Below, piece by piece: positions 1-5,100 of a stretch of DNA of 5,100 bases. The DNA comes from Pirellulaceae bacterium (GTDB lineage: Bacteria; Planctomycetota; Planctomycetia; Pirellulales; Pirellulaceae): NCBI GenBank assembly GCA_022448645.1, contig JAKVBZ010000187.1, forward strand, positions 1 through 5,100, written 5' to 3'. How positions within the stretch are numbered: position 1 is the first letter of the stretch; every line of letters begins with the position of its first letter. The notes under the pieces were generated by a model. That model worked only from the letters and a program-made list of their open reading frames with translations. It ran no database searches and was not told the origin of the DNA. The translations under genes and the position numbers were made by a program.

Positions 1-1
1 A

Positions 2-475
2 AACGATGCAATGGACGCTGGAGAGTTGGGAGCGGGAGATCGGGTTACCGCATTGTATGAACTGATTCCTGTCGGAGAACACTTCGGACAAAGCGAACCT
101 GCCACCTCTCGATACCAACGCGTACCGTCATTCCCCGAACCTGAATTGACCGAACAAGCCGCTAGTGGTGAATTGCTCACCCTAGCCATTCGATATAAGC
201 ACCCAACGGCGGACGCGAGTCAACAAATCGAAACCGAGTTCACATTGCGAGATGATGGCAAATCCTTCGCCGAGGCCTCCGAAGATTTCCGCTTCGCAGC
301 CGCTGTCGCCGGCTTCGGAATGTTGCTTCGCCATTCCGAATTCAGCGGTAACGCCACCTTGACGTCTATGGAGTCAATCGCGTCCAACGCACTGGGAGAC
401 GATATGACTGGCGAACGCACTGAGCTACTCGATCTAATTCGAAAAGCAGATCAGTTGAAATCACGACGACACTAG
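2..475 (+). CDS. YfbK-type von Willebrand factor A protein, C-terminal part (5' end outside window)
   Basis: The reading frame is open from base 2, so this is the last 157 residues of a longer protein. The ATG at 11 is internal, because residues before it (N-D-A) continue the same conserved stretch. The segment GELGAGDRVTALYELIPVG near the fragment's start is the hallmark of the C-terminal region (DUF3520) of YfbK-like proteins. In those proteins it follows a VWA metal-binding domain, which would lie upstream of this window. Further supporting stretches are LLTLAIRYKHP (about residues 59-69 of the fragment), FRFAAAVAGFGMLLRHSEFSG (about 96-116) and a closing helix ELLDLIRKADQLK. Family members are commonly secreted or membrane-anchored and often have a 5' neighbour encoding an ECF sigma factor, but neither can be checked here. 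The biochemical role is not established. The gene ends with TAG, and the next gene starts 202 bases later on the same strand. The family call is firm; function is unknown. Confidence 0.88.
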   Translation, partial: NDAMDAGELGAGDRVTALYELIPVGEHFGQSEPATSRYQRVPSFPEPELTEQAASGELLTLAIRYKHPTADASQQIETEFTLRDDGKSFAEASEDFRFAAAVAGFGMLLRHSEFSGNATLTSMESIASNALGDDMTGERTELLDLIRKADQLKSRRH

Positions 476-645
476 CAGGCAACGACGGAAGCTTGGAGGT
501 TTGCACTGGCAAGCATCACGCTACAACAACGCGTTTTGCGACTTCCTCCTGATTTGAAAGTTCAGTAGATTCGACACTTGCCACTCATGGTTCCTTCATT
601 GGACACTGACTGTCGAAATTTTGGTCCTCGAGAGCTTCGGCAATT

Positions 646-651
646 AGGAGG
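646..651 (+). promoter_or_regulatory. AGGAGG Shine-Dalgarno-like site, displaced from the downstream start
   Basis: A perfect AGGAGG lies 26 bases before the ATG at 678, too far for normal spacing. No ATG or GTG lies at 5-10 bases in the enzyme's frame; there is only ATC at 660. A TTG at 655 in another frame would give a 13-codon ORF ending at 696, overlapping the enzyme start. The site may be fortuitous or may serve a tiny leader ORF; I cannot decide from sequence. Confidence 0.25.
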
Positions 652-677
652 CATTTGGTATCTTATCGATTGGACCT

Positions 678-1859
678 ATGGATACACCTCCAGTAGACAA
701 CGATGCAGCATGGCTGCGCTATCGAGATGCGTGGGATCTACAAAACGGCATCGTGTATTTGAACCACGGCTCGTTTGGGCTTCCACCAAAAGTGGTTCAG
801 CAGGCACGGTGTGCCTGGATGCAGCGTCTGGAAGCGAATCCGGTCGATTTCTTTTTTCGTGCTTGGGAGCCATTGCTACTCGAGACGAGGATAGCCTTAG
901 CCTCGCTTGTCGGCACGACACCTGAAAATCTCATCTGTGTCGAGAATGCCACTTATGGCATGAATATTGTCGCGAACAGCATTCCGCTTCAACCAGGTGA
1001 CGAGGTCCTGCTTACGGACCACGAATATGGTGCCGTATCACGGATTTGGGAACAAATTTGCCAGCAGAAAAGGATTCCAGCACCTGTCATCACGACGCTT
1101 CCCTTACCTGTGGCGAACACCAGCGACGTGATCGACGTGATTGAATCGGCGATCACTGCGAGGACTCGTCTGATCGTGCTCAGCCACATCACATCACCGA
1201 CAGCCATGACACTTCCTGTCTCCGAGATCTGTCAGTTGGCTGAACAGCATGGGATCATGACGTGTATCGACGGCCCCCATGCAGTGGCCCAGGTCCCACT
1301 GGAACTCGACAAGCTGGGGTGTGATTTTTACACAGCCAGTTGTCACAAATGGTTGTCGGCATCTTTCGGATCAGGTTTCCTCTTTGTACACCCGCGCCAA
1401 CAACATTTGGTGCAACCTGTGGTTACCAGTTGGGGGAGCCTGTTGGAAAAGGAACGACAACAATGGTTTGACGAATTCCATTGGTTGGGAACACGCGACC
1501 CGACTCCGTTTTTAACCATCCTTCCGGCGATCGCTTTTTTGGAATCGGTAGGCTGGGAGTCGTTTCGCAGTCGTACAAGATACCTAGCAGAGCAAGCGCG
1601 TAAACGCATCAGCGAAGTCACAGGCCGCGAACCACTCACACCGGATGACGGTGCGTGGTATACATCCATGGGGCATATCCCTCTTGGCCCGCATTGCCCA
1701 GACAATCTTCAGGACCGCCTGTGGAAGGAATGCGGCATCGAGGTTCCGATCATTCGGTTTGGGGGACAACAATTCGTACGTGTGTCGTGTCATCTGTACA
1801 CGACGTGTGCCGAGATAGATCTTTTGGTGAATGCGTTAGCAAAACGGCTGTCACGTTGA
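678..1859 (+). CDS. Class-V PLP-dependent aminotransferase-fold enzyme (isopenicillin-N-epimerase-like)
   Basis: This is a complete 393-residue protein of usual family length (fold type I, class V, the group that includes CefD and cysteine desulfurases). Visible landmarks, in order, are: YLNHGSFG at 27-34, the substrate-side N-terminal motif; ENATYGMN at 89-96, the cofactor-phosphate region; SHITSPTA at 169-176; CIDGPHA at 196-202, with Asp198 expected to contact the pyridine nitrogen; and TASCHKWLSASFGSGFLFV at 219-237, with Lys224 the predicted Schiff-base lysine. GTRDPT at 271-276 and FVRVS at 366-370 (Arg368, likely substrate carboxylate binding) follow. All catalytic residues appear intact, so the enzyme is probably active and cytosolic. 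Similarity to isopenicillin-N epimerase is at family level only; no beta-lactam genes are adjacent and the substrate cannot be assigned. An in-frame stop at 645-647 limits upstream extension, and 678 is the first ATG after it. The nearest good Shine-Dalgarno (AGGAGG, 646-651) is 26 bases away, so initiation is not SD-positioned. The C-terminus converges on the minus-strand gene ending at 1953. Confidence 0.93.
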   Translation: MDTPPVDNDAAWLRYRDAWDLQNGIVYLNHGSFGLPPKVVQQARCAWMQRLEANPVDFFFRAWEPLLLETRIALASLVGTTPENLICVENATYGMNIVANSIPLQPGDEVLLTDHEYGAVSRIWEQICQQKRIPAPVITTLPLPVANTSDVIDVIESAITARTRLIVLSHITSPTAMTLPVSEICQLAEQHGIMTCIDGPHAVAQVPLELDKLGCDFYTASCHKWLSASFGSGFLFVHPRQQHLVQPVVTSWGSLLEKERQQWFDEFHWLGTRDPTPFLTILPAIAFLESVGWESFRSRTRYLAEQARKRISEVTGREPLTPDDGAWYTSMGHIPLGPHCPDNLQDRLWKECGIEVPIIRFGGQQFVRVSCHLYTTCAEIDLLVNALAKRLSR

Positions 1860-1952
1860 GAAAATTCGACAGCTAAACAAGATAGCGGCAAATTGACTTG
1901 TGTCTACCAACCAGCCATGTGCATTCCCCATCCATCATCTCGCAACCCATAT

Positions 1953-2546
1953 TCAACCTCCGGATGAGGGTTGCACCGCTTCCCAAAAACAGGCGTCAAA
2001 CAGAATCTGCCATTCCAACTGTGCAACGCGGCGAGCTATGCCATCGACGTCACTTGCTCCGCGTGCCACAGCTTGGCAAAGGTCAACAAATGCAGCTGGA
2101 TCCCATTCATGCTGGAAAGCGAGGAATGTGGCCGGAGAATCATCAGGCAAACCTTCCCGTTTTACCATCTCGCTGACGTCGTGACTTAACACAGAAAAAA
2201 TCTTATGAGTTCCAACTCGGCGAAACCAATACTTAGCATTTGAGTAATCAGGTTCACGTCGATGCATGATTCCGTGCCAATAGCTGCCCGAGTTAGAATG
2301 TACGGATTGACTGATTTCGTGAGACTCGTCAAGAAAATCAAATTTCAGCCATAGACCAGCGATGCAACAGCGAGCCATATCTTCGTCCACAACATCGTGC
2401 TCTGAAAACAACGTACCCATATTCAGTTGCGACAAAGAATCGGCAAAATCGTGTCGAGGCGTTCCCGGCCCCAACTCATTCGGCCGGTCTTGCTCGAGCA
2501 GATACCGGGCGATTGGTCCATAATTTTGAACTTGGAACACAAACAT
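1953..2546 (-). CDS. Conserved hypothetical protein (WHGIMHRRE / YWFRRVG family)
   Basis: This 197-residue soluble protein has no signal peptide or membrane segment. Its most distinctive block is residues 88-118: GSYWHGIMHRREPDY followed by SNAKYWFRRVGTHKIF. It is dense in Trp, His, Arg and Tyr, as expected for a binding or catalytic site. Other likely conserved parts are the N-terminal leader QNYGPIARYLLEQDRPNELG (7-26), the segment MARCCIAGLWLKFDFLDESH (57-76), HEWDPAAFVDLCQ (146-158), and the C-terminal LEWQILFDACFWEAV (177-191). I recall this type of protein as an uncharacterised family in Rhodopirellula-like planctomycetes; no function is known to me and I assign none. The ATG at 2546 is the first after an in-frame TGA at 2577-2579. 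The upstream GGGAAG is only a weak ribosome-binding candidate. The gene converges on the aminotransferase gene and diverges from the S1-domain gene, so it is probably transcribed alone. The strongly protein-like composition makes the coding call secure despite the unknown role. Confidence 0.85.
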   Translation of the reverse strand: MFVFQVQNYGPIARYLLEQDRPNELGPGTPRHDFADSLSQLNMGTLFSEHDVVDEDMARCCIAGLWLKFDFLDESHEISQSVHSNSGSYWHGIMHRREPDYSNAKYWFRRVGTHKIFSVLSHDVSEMVKREGLPDDSPATFLAFQHEWDPAAFVDLCQAVARGASDVDGIARRVAQLEWQILFDACFWEAVQPSSGG

Positions 2547-2740
2547 GTTGAACTTCCCATGATGAATGCCTGGAAATCAAAACAAGTGCCGTCTCCCAAG
2601 ACCCAGCCTACCGCGAGTCCTGGAAGGATGCTAGAATGTAACTGGTTTTTCAGCCATTGAAATTGTCTCTATTGGGGTTGGGTCACGAGAGCCGAACGTG
2701 ACTGCAACGACACAACGTTATTTACTTGATTGCTACATTC

Positions 2741-2766
2741 CGGATCACCATCGGCCTTGTGATCCG
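2741..2766 (+). promoter_or_regulatory. Perfect 8-bp inverted repeat / stem-loop in leader of the S1-domain gene
   Basis: CGGATCAC (2741-2748) and GTGATCCG (2759-2766) are exact reverse complements separated by a 10-base spacer (CATCGGCCTT). The element ends 29 bases before the ATG at 2796. As RNA it would form a GC-containing 8-bp stem with a 10-base loop just ahead of the translation start. As DNA it could be an operator for a dimeric regulator. No run of T follows, so it is not an intrinsic terminator. Ribosomal protein S1 in E. coli is known to repress its own translation through structured leader RNA. An analogous role here is inference only. Confidence 0.5.
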
Positions 2767-2795
2767 CGCCGAAAAACGCCACTTGAGAATTGTCG

Positions 2796-4418
2796 ATGAC
2801 AACTGAACCACAGCCCTCTAATTCGGAAGCAACAAATACTGACTCACACGTAGCCAAGACTGCAGATAGCACGAAGCCTACAGATAACACAGAGACCACA
2901 AAAAACAACATGCAGGAGTTAGCATCTGCGGTTGGTCCCAAGAAGCGAACCATCAAGATTGGTTCGCAAAGAGAAAACCCCGGACTGGCGTCCAGTCAAA
3001 TGGATTCGGCCTCAAACGAGGAATCACCGAAGAGTGACGTTACTTCTGCATCGAGTATTGCTTCTCAAGAGACGAAGAAGGAGGCTGGAGAAGTATCGGA
3101 TTCGTCGCAGCCTTCTGACGACGAGGCACCAGCAACCCCATCGTCCACAAGAACTTCTTTTCAACAATCCGATTCTTATTTCCCTCAACCTGTCGCCAGG
3201 TCATCTTCGGCAGAACTGGAAGATGAAATCGCAGCAGCATTAGGTGATAAGTCACTAGATGAGCTGATCACAGCCGAAGACGCTACTACCCTAAGACCCA
3301 TCCTCGAACCGGAGACTCGGTTGACTGGAAGCGTCATCAAAGTCCATCGAGAAAATGTCTTCTTCTCTTTGGGCGGACGTGACGAAGGAATCGCACCCTT
3401 AAAACAATTCAATGAACCACCCGACATCGGTGCACAGATGGAAGTCACCGTCGTCAAGTACGACGCAGGTGAAGGACTGTACGAATTGACCATTCCAGGC
3501 GCGGCAATGTCCGTAGGTGATTGGTCCGACATCTCTGAGGGGATAGTGGTTGAAGCCAGAGTAACAGGTCACAACTCGGGCGGTTTGGAATGCGACGTGA
3601 ACAATCTTCGTGGCTTTATCCCCGTAAGTCAAATCGCACTATTTCGTGTCGAAGACTTGGAACAATTTGTCGACCAACGGCTACAATGTGTTGTCATGGA
3701 GGCCAATCCTCAGCGCCGTAATTTGGTGCTCAGCCATCGGGCTTTGCTGGAACGAGAAAACGAAGCGTCTCGCCAACAGTTACTCCAAGAATTAGAAATT
3801 GGGCAGATTCGTGAAGGGGTCGTGCGTCGCATCCAAGACTTTGGGGCTTTCGTGGACCTGGGTGGCGTGGATGGACTGGTTCACATTAGCAAGCTAAGTT
3901 GGGATCGAGTCAACCATCCGAGCGATGTGCTACAGGAAGGGCAGAAAATTCAGGTTAGGGTCGAAAAAATTGATCAGACCACTGGCAAAATCGCATTGTC
4001 TTATCGTGATACCACAACGCACCCATGGGAAACGGTCGAAGAAAAATATTTTACGGGAACAACGGTCTCCGGAACTGTCTCTCGGCTCGCTAAGTTTGGA
4101 GCCTTTGTGAGGCTGGAAGCCGGCATTGAAGGCTTGGTACATATTTCTGAATTGGCGCATCATCGGGTTCAGAAGGTAAACAGCATTGTCAAAGAAGGCC
4201 AAGAGGTTGAAGTCAAGGTGCTTTCGGTTGACCGAGAAGCACAACGCATGTCGTTGTCTCTCAAGGCATTGATTAGCGAAGTGCCAGAAGAATCTTCCGA
4301 AGGAGAAGACGACACGCCAGACGAGCCCTTAGAACCGACGGTTCCCAGTTTCAAGGGAGAATTGAAGGGTGGTACGAATCGACCGACCGGCGGCGACCAA
4401 TTCGGTTTAAATTGGTAG
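2796..4418 (+). CDS. Four-S1-domain RNA-binding protein, ribosomal protein S1-related
   Basis: From ATG 2796 this is a 540-residue cytosolic protein. A TTG at 2790 in the same frame is an alternative start adding two residues; I prefer the ATG. Using numbering from ATG, residues 1 to about 138 are Ser/Thr/Glu/Asp-rich and look disordered, interrupted by a basic patch GPKKRTIKIGSQR (47-59). A helical linker ELEDEIAAALGDKSLDELI (140-158) precedes four S1/OB-fold repeats at about 174-234, 248-315, 335-404 and 421-492. Repeats 3 and 4 are canonical and close paralogues: DFGAFVDLGGVDGLVHISKL versus KFGAFVRLEAGIEGLVHISEL. Repeats 1 and 2 are more divergent. An acidic stretch (EESSEGEDDTPDEP) then leads to a Gly-rich end, GDQFGLNW. 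Family knowledge: S1 domains bind single-stranded RNA, and in bacterial S1 the first domains dock on the ribosome and later ones capture mRNA. E. coli S1 has six domains, so this is either a short S1 or an S1-like paralogue. I therefore give no rpsA symbol. A leader hairpin at 2741-2766 suggests translational control. Confidence 0.92.
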   Translation: MTTEPQPSNSEATNTDSHVAKTADSTKPTDNTETTKNNMQELASAVGPKKRTIKIGSQRENPGLASSQMDSASNEESPKSDVTSASSIASQETKKEAGEVSDSSQPSDDEAPATPSSTRTSFQQSDSYFPQPVARSSSAELEDEIAAALGDKSLDELITAEDATTLRPILEPETRLTGSVIKVHRENVFFSLGGRDEGIAPLKQFNEPPDIGAQMEVTVVKYDAGEGLYELTIPGAAMSVGDWSDISEGIVVEARVTGHNSGGLECDVNNLRGFIPVSQIALFRVEDLEQFVDQRLQCVVMEANPQRRNLVLSHRALLERENEASRQQLLQELEIGQIREGVVRRIQDFGAFVDLGGVDGLVHISKLSWDRVNHPSDVLQEGQKIQVRVEKIDQTTGKIALSYRDTTTHPWETVEEKYFTGTTVSGTVSRLAKFGAFVRLEAGIEGLVHISELAHHRVQKVNSIVKEGQEVEVKVLSVDREAQRMSLSLKALISEVPEESSEGEDDTPDEPLEPTVPSFKGELKGGTNRPTGGDQFGLNW

Positions 4419-4514
4419 CAAACCATACGGCGTCACAAGCTGCCAGCCTGAAGACGGGAGCGGTGTTGGCCACTATTCATACCGAAATATAAAGGTCGTG
4501 AACAACCAGTCGTC

Positions 4515-5012
4515 TTATTGCTGTGATTTTTTGGGGACCTCTTTTACGATCCGGCCATACATATGACCGCCGTGATCGCCTCCATCCCAAGTACCTGCAT
4601 ACTGATCTTCTTGAATCACGATTCGAGCTGAAAACGTCCCAAAACCGGGAATTGGAAGCTTGTCGAGTGTAATCACTGGTGTCTTTCCAGCCCATTTGAC
4701 CGGCAACGGTAACGGCAACCGAGCATCATGACCCGCGTATTGAATACGCGCCACAAACATCCACATTTCGTCATTGAGCTTGGCCACTTTTTCAATCGAG
4801 TAAGTATCCCTTTGAGGCTCATCCAAGTTATCCCAAGTGGTATAACGTCCGACGAGCTTCGCTCCGGTAAGCGAATCGGCAAAAGCCTGTTCTGCCGGAC
4901 TCAATTCCGGATCCGCCACGACTTCTGCAGCGGCTCGAACAGCCAGGCTGGCACCGCACAACAGGGTGAACAACGACAACAAGGTCACTGGCTTCATATT
5001 CACTGGCTTCAT
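4515..5012 (-). CDS. Small secreted conserved hypothetical protein (PLPVKW / GGDHGGH family)
   Basis: This 165-residue precursor begins with a signal peptide: MKPVNMKPV, a hydrophobic core TLLSLFTLLCGASLAV (10-25), and a likely cleavage after RAAA (about residue 29). Cys19 is preceded by Leu-Leu, so it does not form a lipobox. The mature part has an alternating, beta-rich pattern: KLVGRYTTW (52-60), TYSIEKVAKLN (70-80), WMFVARIQYAGHDARLPLPL (84-103), PVKWAGKTPVITLDKLPIPG (104-123), FSARIVIQEDQYAGTWDGGD (127-146), then GGHMYGRI. The His/Asp/Gly cluster GGDHGGH (144-150) is striking and could bind metal or ligand, but that is inference. I recall similar small exported proteins in planctomycetes, all uncharacterised. 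The frame stays open to 5096, but 5012 is chosen because AGGA (minus strand, 5024-5021) lies 8 bases before it and it places the signal peptide at the N-terminus. ATG 4997, five codons in, is an alternative. The gene converges on the S1-domain gene with a 96-base gap. Confidence 0.82.
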   Translation of the reverse strand: MKPVNMKPVTLLSLFTLLCGASLAVRAAAEVVADPELSPAEQAFADSLTGAKLVGRYTTWDNLDEPQRDTYSIEKVAKLNDEMWMFVARIQYAGHDARLPLPLPVKWAGKTPVITLDKLPIPGFGTFSARIVIQEDQYAGTWDGGDHGGHMYGRIVKEVPKKSQQ

Positions 5013-5016
5013 ATTC
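4985..5016. repeat. 15-bp tandem duplication over the start of the secreted-protein gene
   Basis: The unit CACTGGCTTCATATT occurs at 4986-5000 and again, exactly, at 5001-5015; one matching base on each side extends the periodic stretch to 4985-5016. On the minus strand each unit reads AATATGAAGCCAGTG and so carries an ATG plus the next codons. Because 15 is a multiple of three, the frame is preserved and the protein begins MKPVN-MKPV. The result is two in-frame start codons 15 bases apart, consistent with a replication-slippage duplication. Confidence 0.9.
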
Positions 5017-5020
5017 GTGA

Positions 5021-5024
5021 TCCT
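5021..5024 (-). promoter_or_regulatory. Ribosome-binding site deciding the start at 5012
   Basis: Read on the minus strand, AGGA is followed by 8 bases (TCACGAAT) and then the ATG at 5012. This spacing is standard and supports the upstream of the two duplicated ATGs. The second ATG at 4997 lies 23 bases from this site and has no comparable purine run of its own. Confidence 0.55.
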
Positions 5025-5100
5025 GATGAGGGCCATCACAACGACGAGCCATTCAGTTCCGTGAAATGCTAACATGCGACCGTGCGGGCACGACACGACA

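Noticed and set aside
578..925. 115-codon plus-strand ORF overlapping the start of the aminotransferase gene
   Set aside because: It runs in another frame through the conserved N-terminal part of the enzyme. Its product is low-plausibility (Ser/Arg/Cys-rich, no recognisable motif) and it has no ribosome-binding site at 578.
678..1859. Assigning the enzyme as CefD and inferring a beta-lactam biosynthesis cluster
   Set aside because: Resemblance is at family level only. Isopenicillin-N-epimerase-like annotations are common for class-V enzymes of unknown substrate, and no other beta-lactam gene is in the window.
1877..1902. ACAAG/CTTGT inverted repeat in the convergent gap after the aminotransferase gene, considered as a terminator
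   Set aside because: The arms are only 5 bp with a long spacer, AT-rich, and no T-tract follows; this is expected by chance.
2669..2956. 95-codon minus-strand ORF with a hydrophobic stretch (MLFFVVSVLSVGFVLSAVLA)
   Set aside because: The hydrophobic run is the complement of the Ser/Thr/Glu/Asn-rich N-terminus of the S1-domain protein, whose codons read as Val, Leu and Phe on the other strand. It is a shadow, not a membrane protein.
3930..4244. 104-codon minus-strand ORF inside the S1-domain gene
   Set aside because: It is entirely antisense to S1 repeats 3 and 4, which are clearly coding on the plus strand, and has no motif of its own.
4442..4472. GCCAGC/GTTGGC imperfect hairpin in the convergent gap after the S1-domain gene
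   Set aside because: It is a 6-bp stem that needs a G-U pair and has a loop of about 17 bases and no T-run; not convincing as an intrinsic terminator.
5081..5092. CGTGC-GG-GCACG short inverted repeat upstream of the secreted-protein gene
   Set aside because: It has 5-bp arms with a 2-base gap near the window edge, with no sign of a recognised operator; too short to call and the context is cut off.

Overview
The window looks like ordinary chromosome from a planctomycete, most likely a member of the Pirellulaceae (Rhodopirellula-like). The base composition is moderate and there is little operon structure: successive genes run +, +, -, +, -. Two of the encoded proteins resemble uncharacterised families I associate with planctomycetes (the WHGIMHRRE protein, and the secreted PLPVKW/GGDHGGH protein). 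The taxonomic call is inference from protein character; no rRNA or other marker gene is present.

Layout. Positions 1-475 hold the 3' end of a YfbK-type von Willebrand factor A protein (DUF3520 region). A 202-base gap without a gene follows, containing a displaced AGGAGG. Positions 678-1859 encode a complete class-V, PLP-dependent aminotransferase-fold enzyme of the isopenicillin-N-epimerase-like group. It converges, across 93 bases, on a minus-strand conserved hypothetical gene at 1953-2546. A 249-base divergent intergenic region then separates that gene from a plus-strand gene at 2796-4418. This encodes a four-S1-domain RNA-binding protein related to ribosomal protein S1, with a long disordered N-terminus. 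Its leader contains a perfect 8-bp inverted repeat ending 29 bases before the ATG. After a 96-base convergent gap, a minus-strand gene (4515-5012) encodes a small secreted protein. Its start codon lies inside a 15-bp tandem duplication.

The genes do not form an evident pathway. Each appears to be an independent transcription unit, and I see no mobile element, CRISPR array, tRNA or rRNA. The two convergent gaps (1860-1952 and 4419-4514) contain no convincing intrinsic terminator, and no gap has a promoter good enough to call. I did not find a clear new multi-gene system. The items most worth follow-up are the S1-gene leader hairpin (possible autogenous control), the two uncharacterised protein families, and the duplicated start region.
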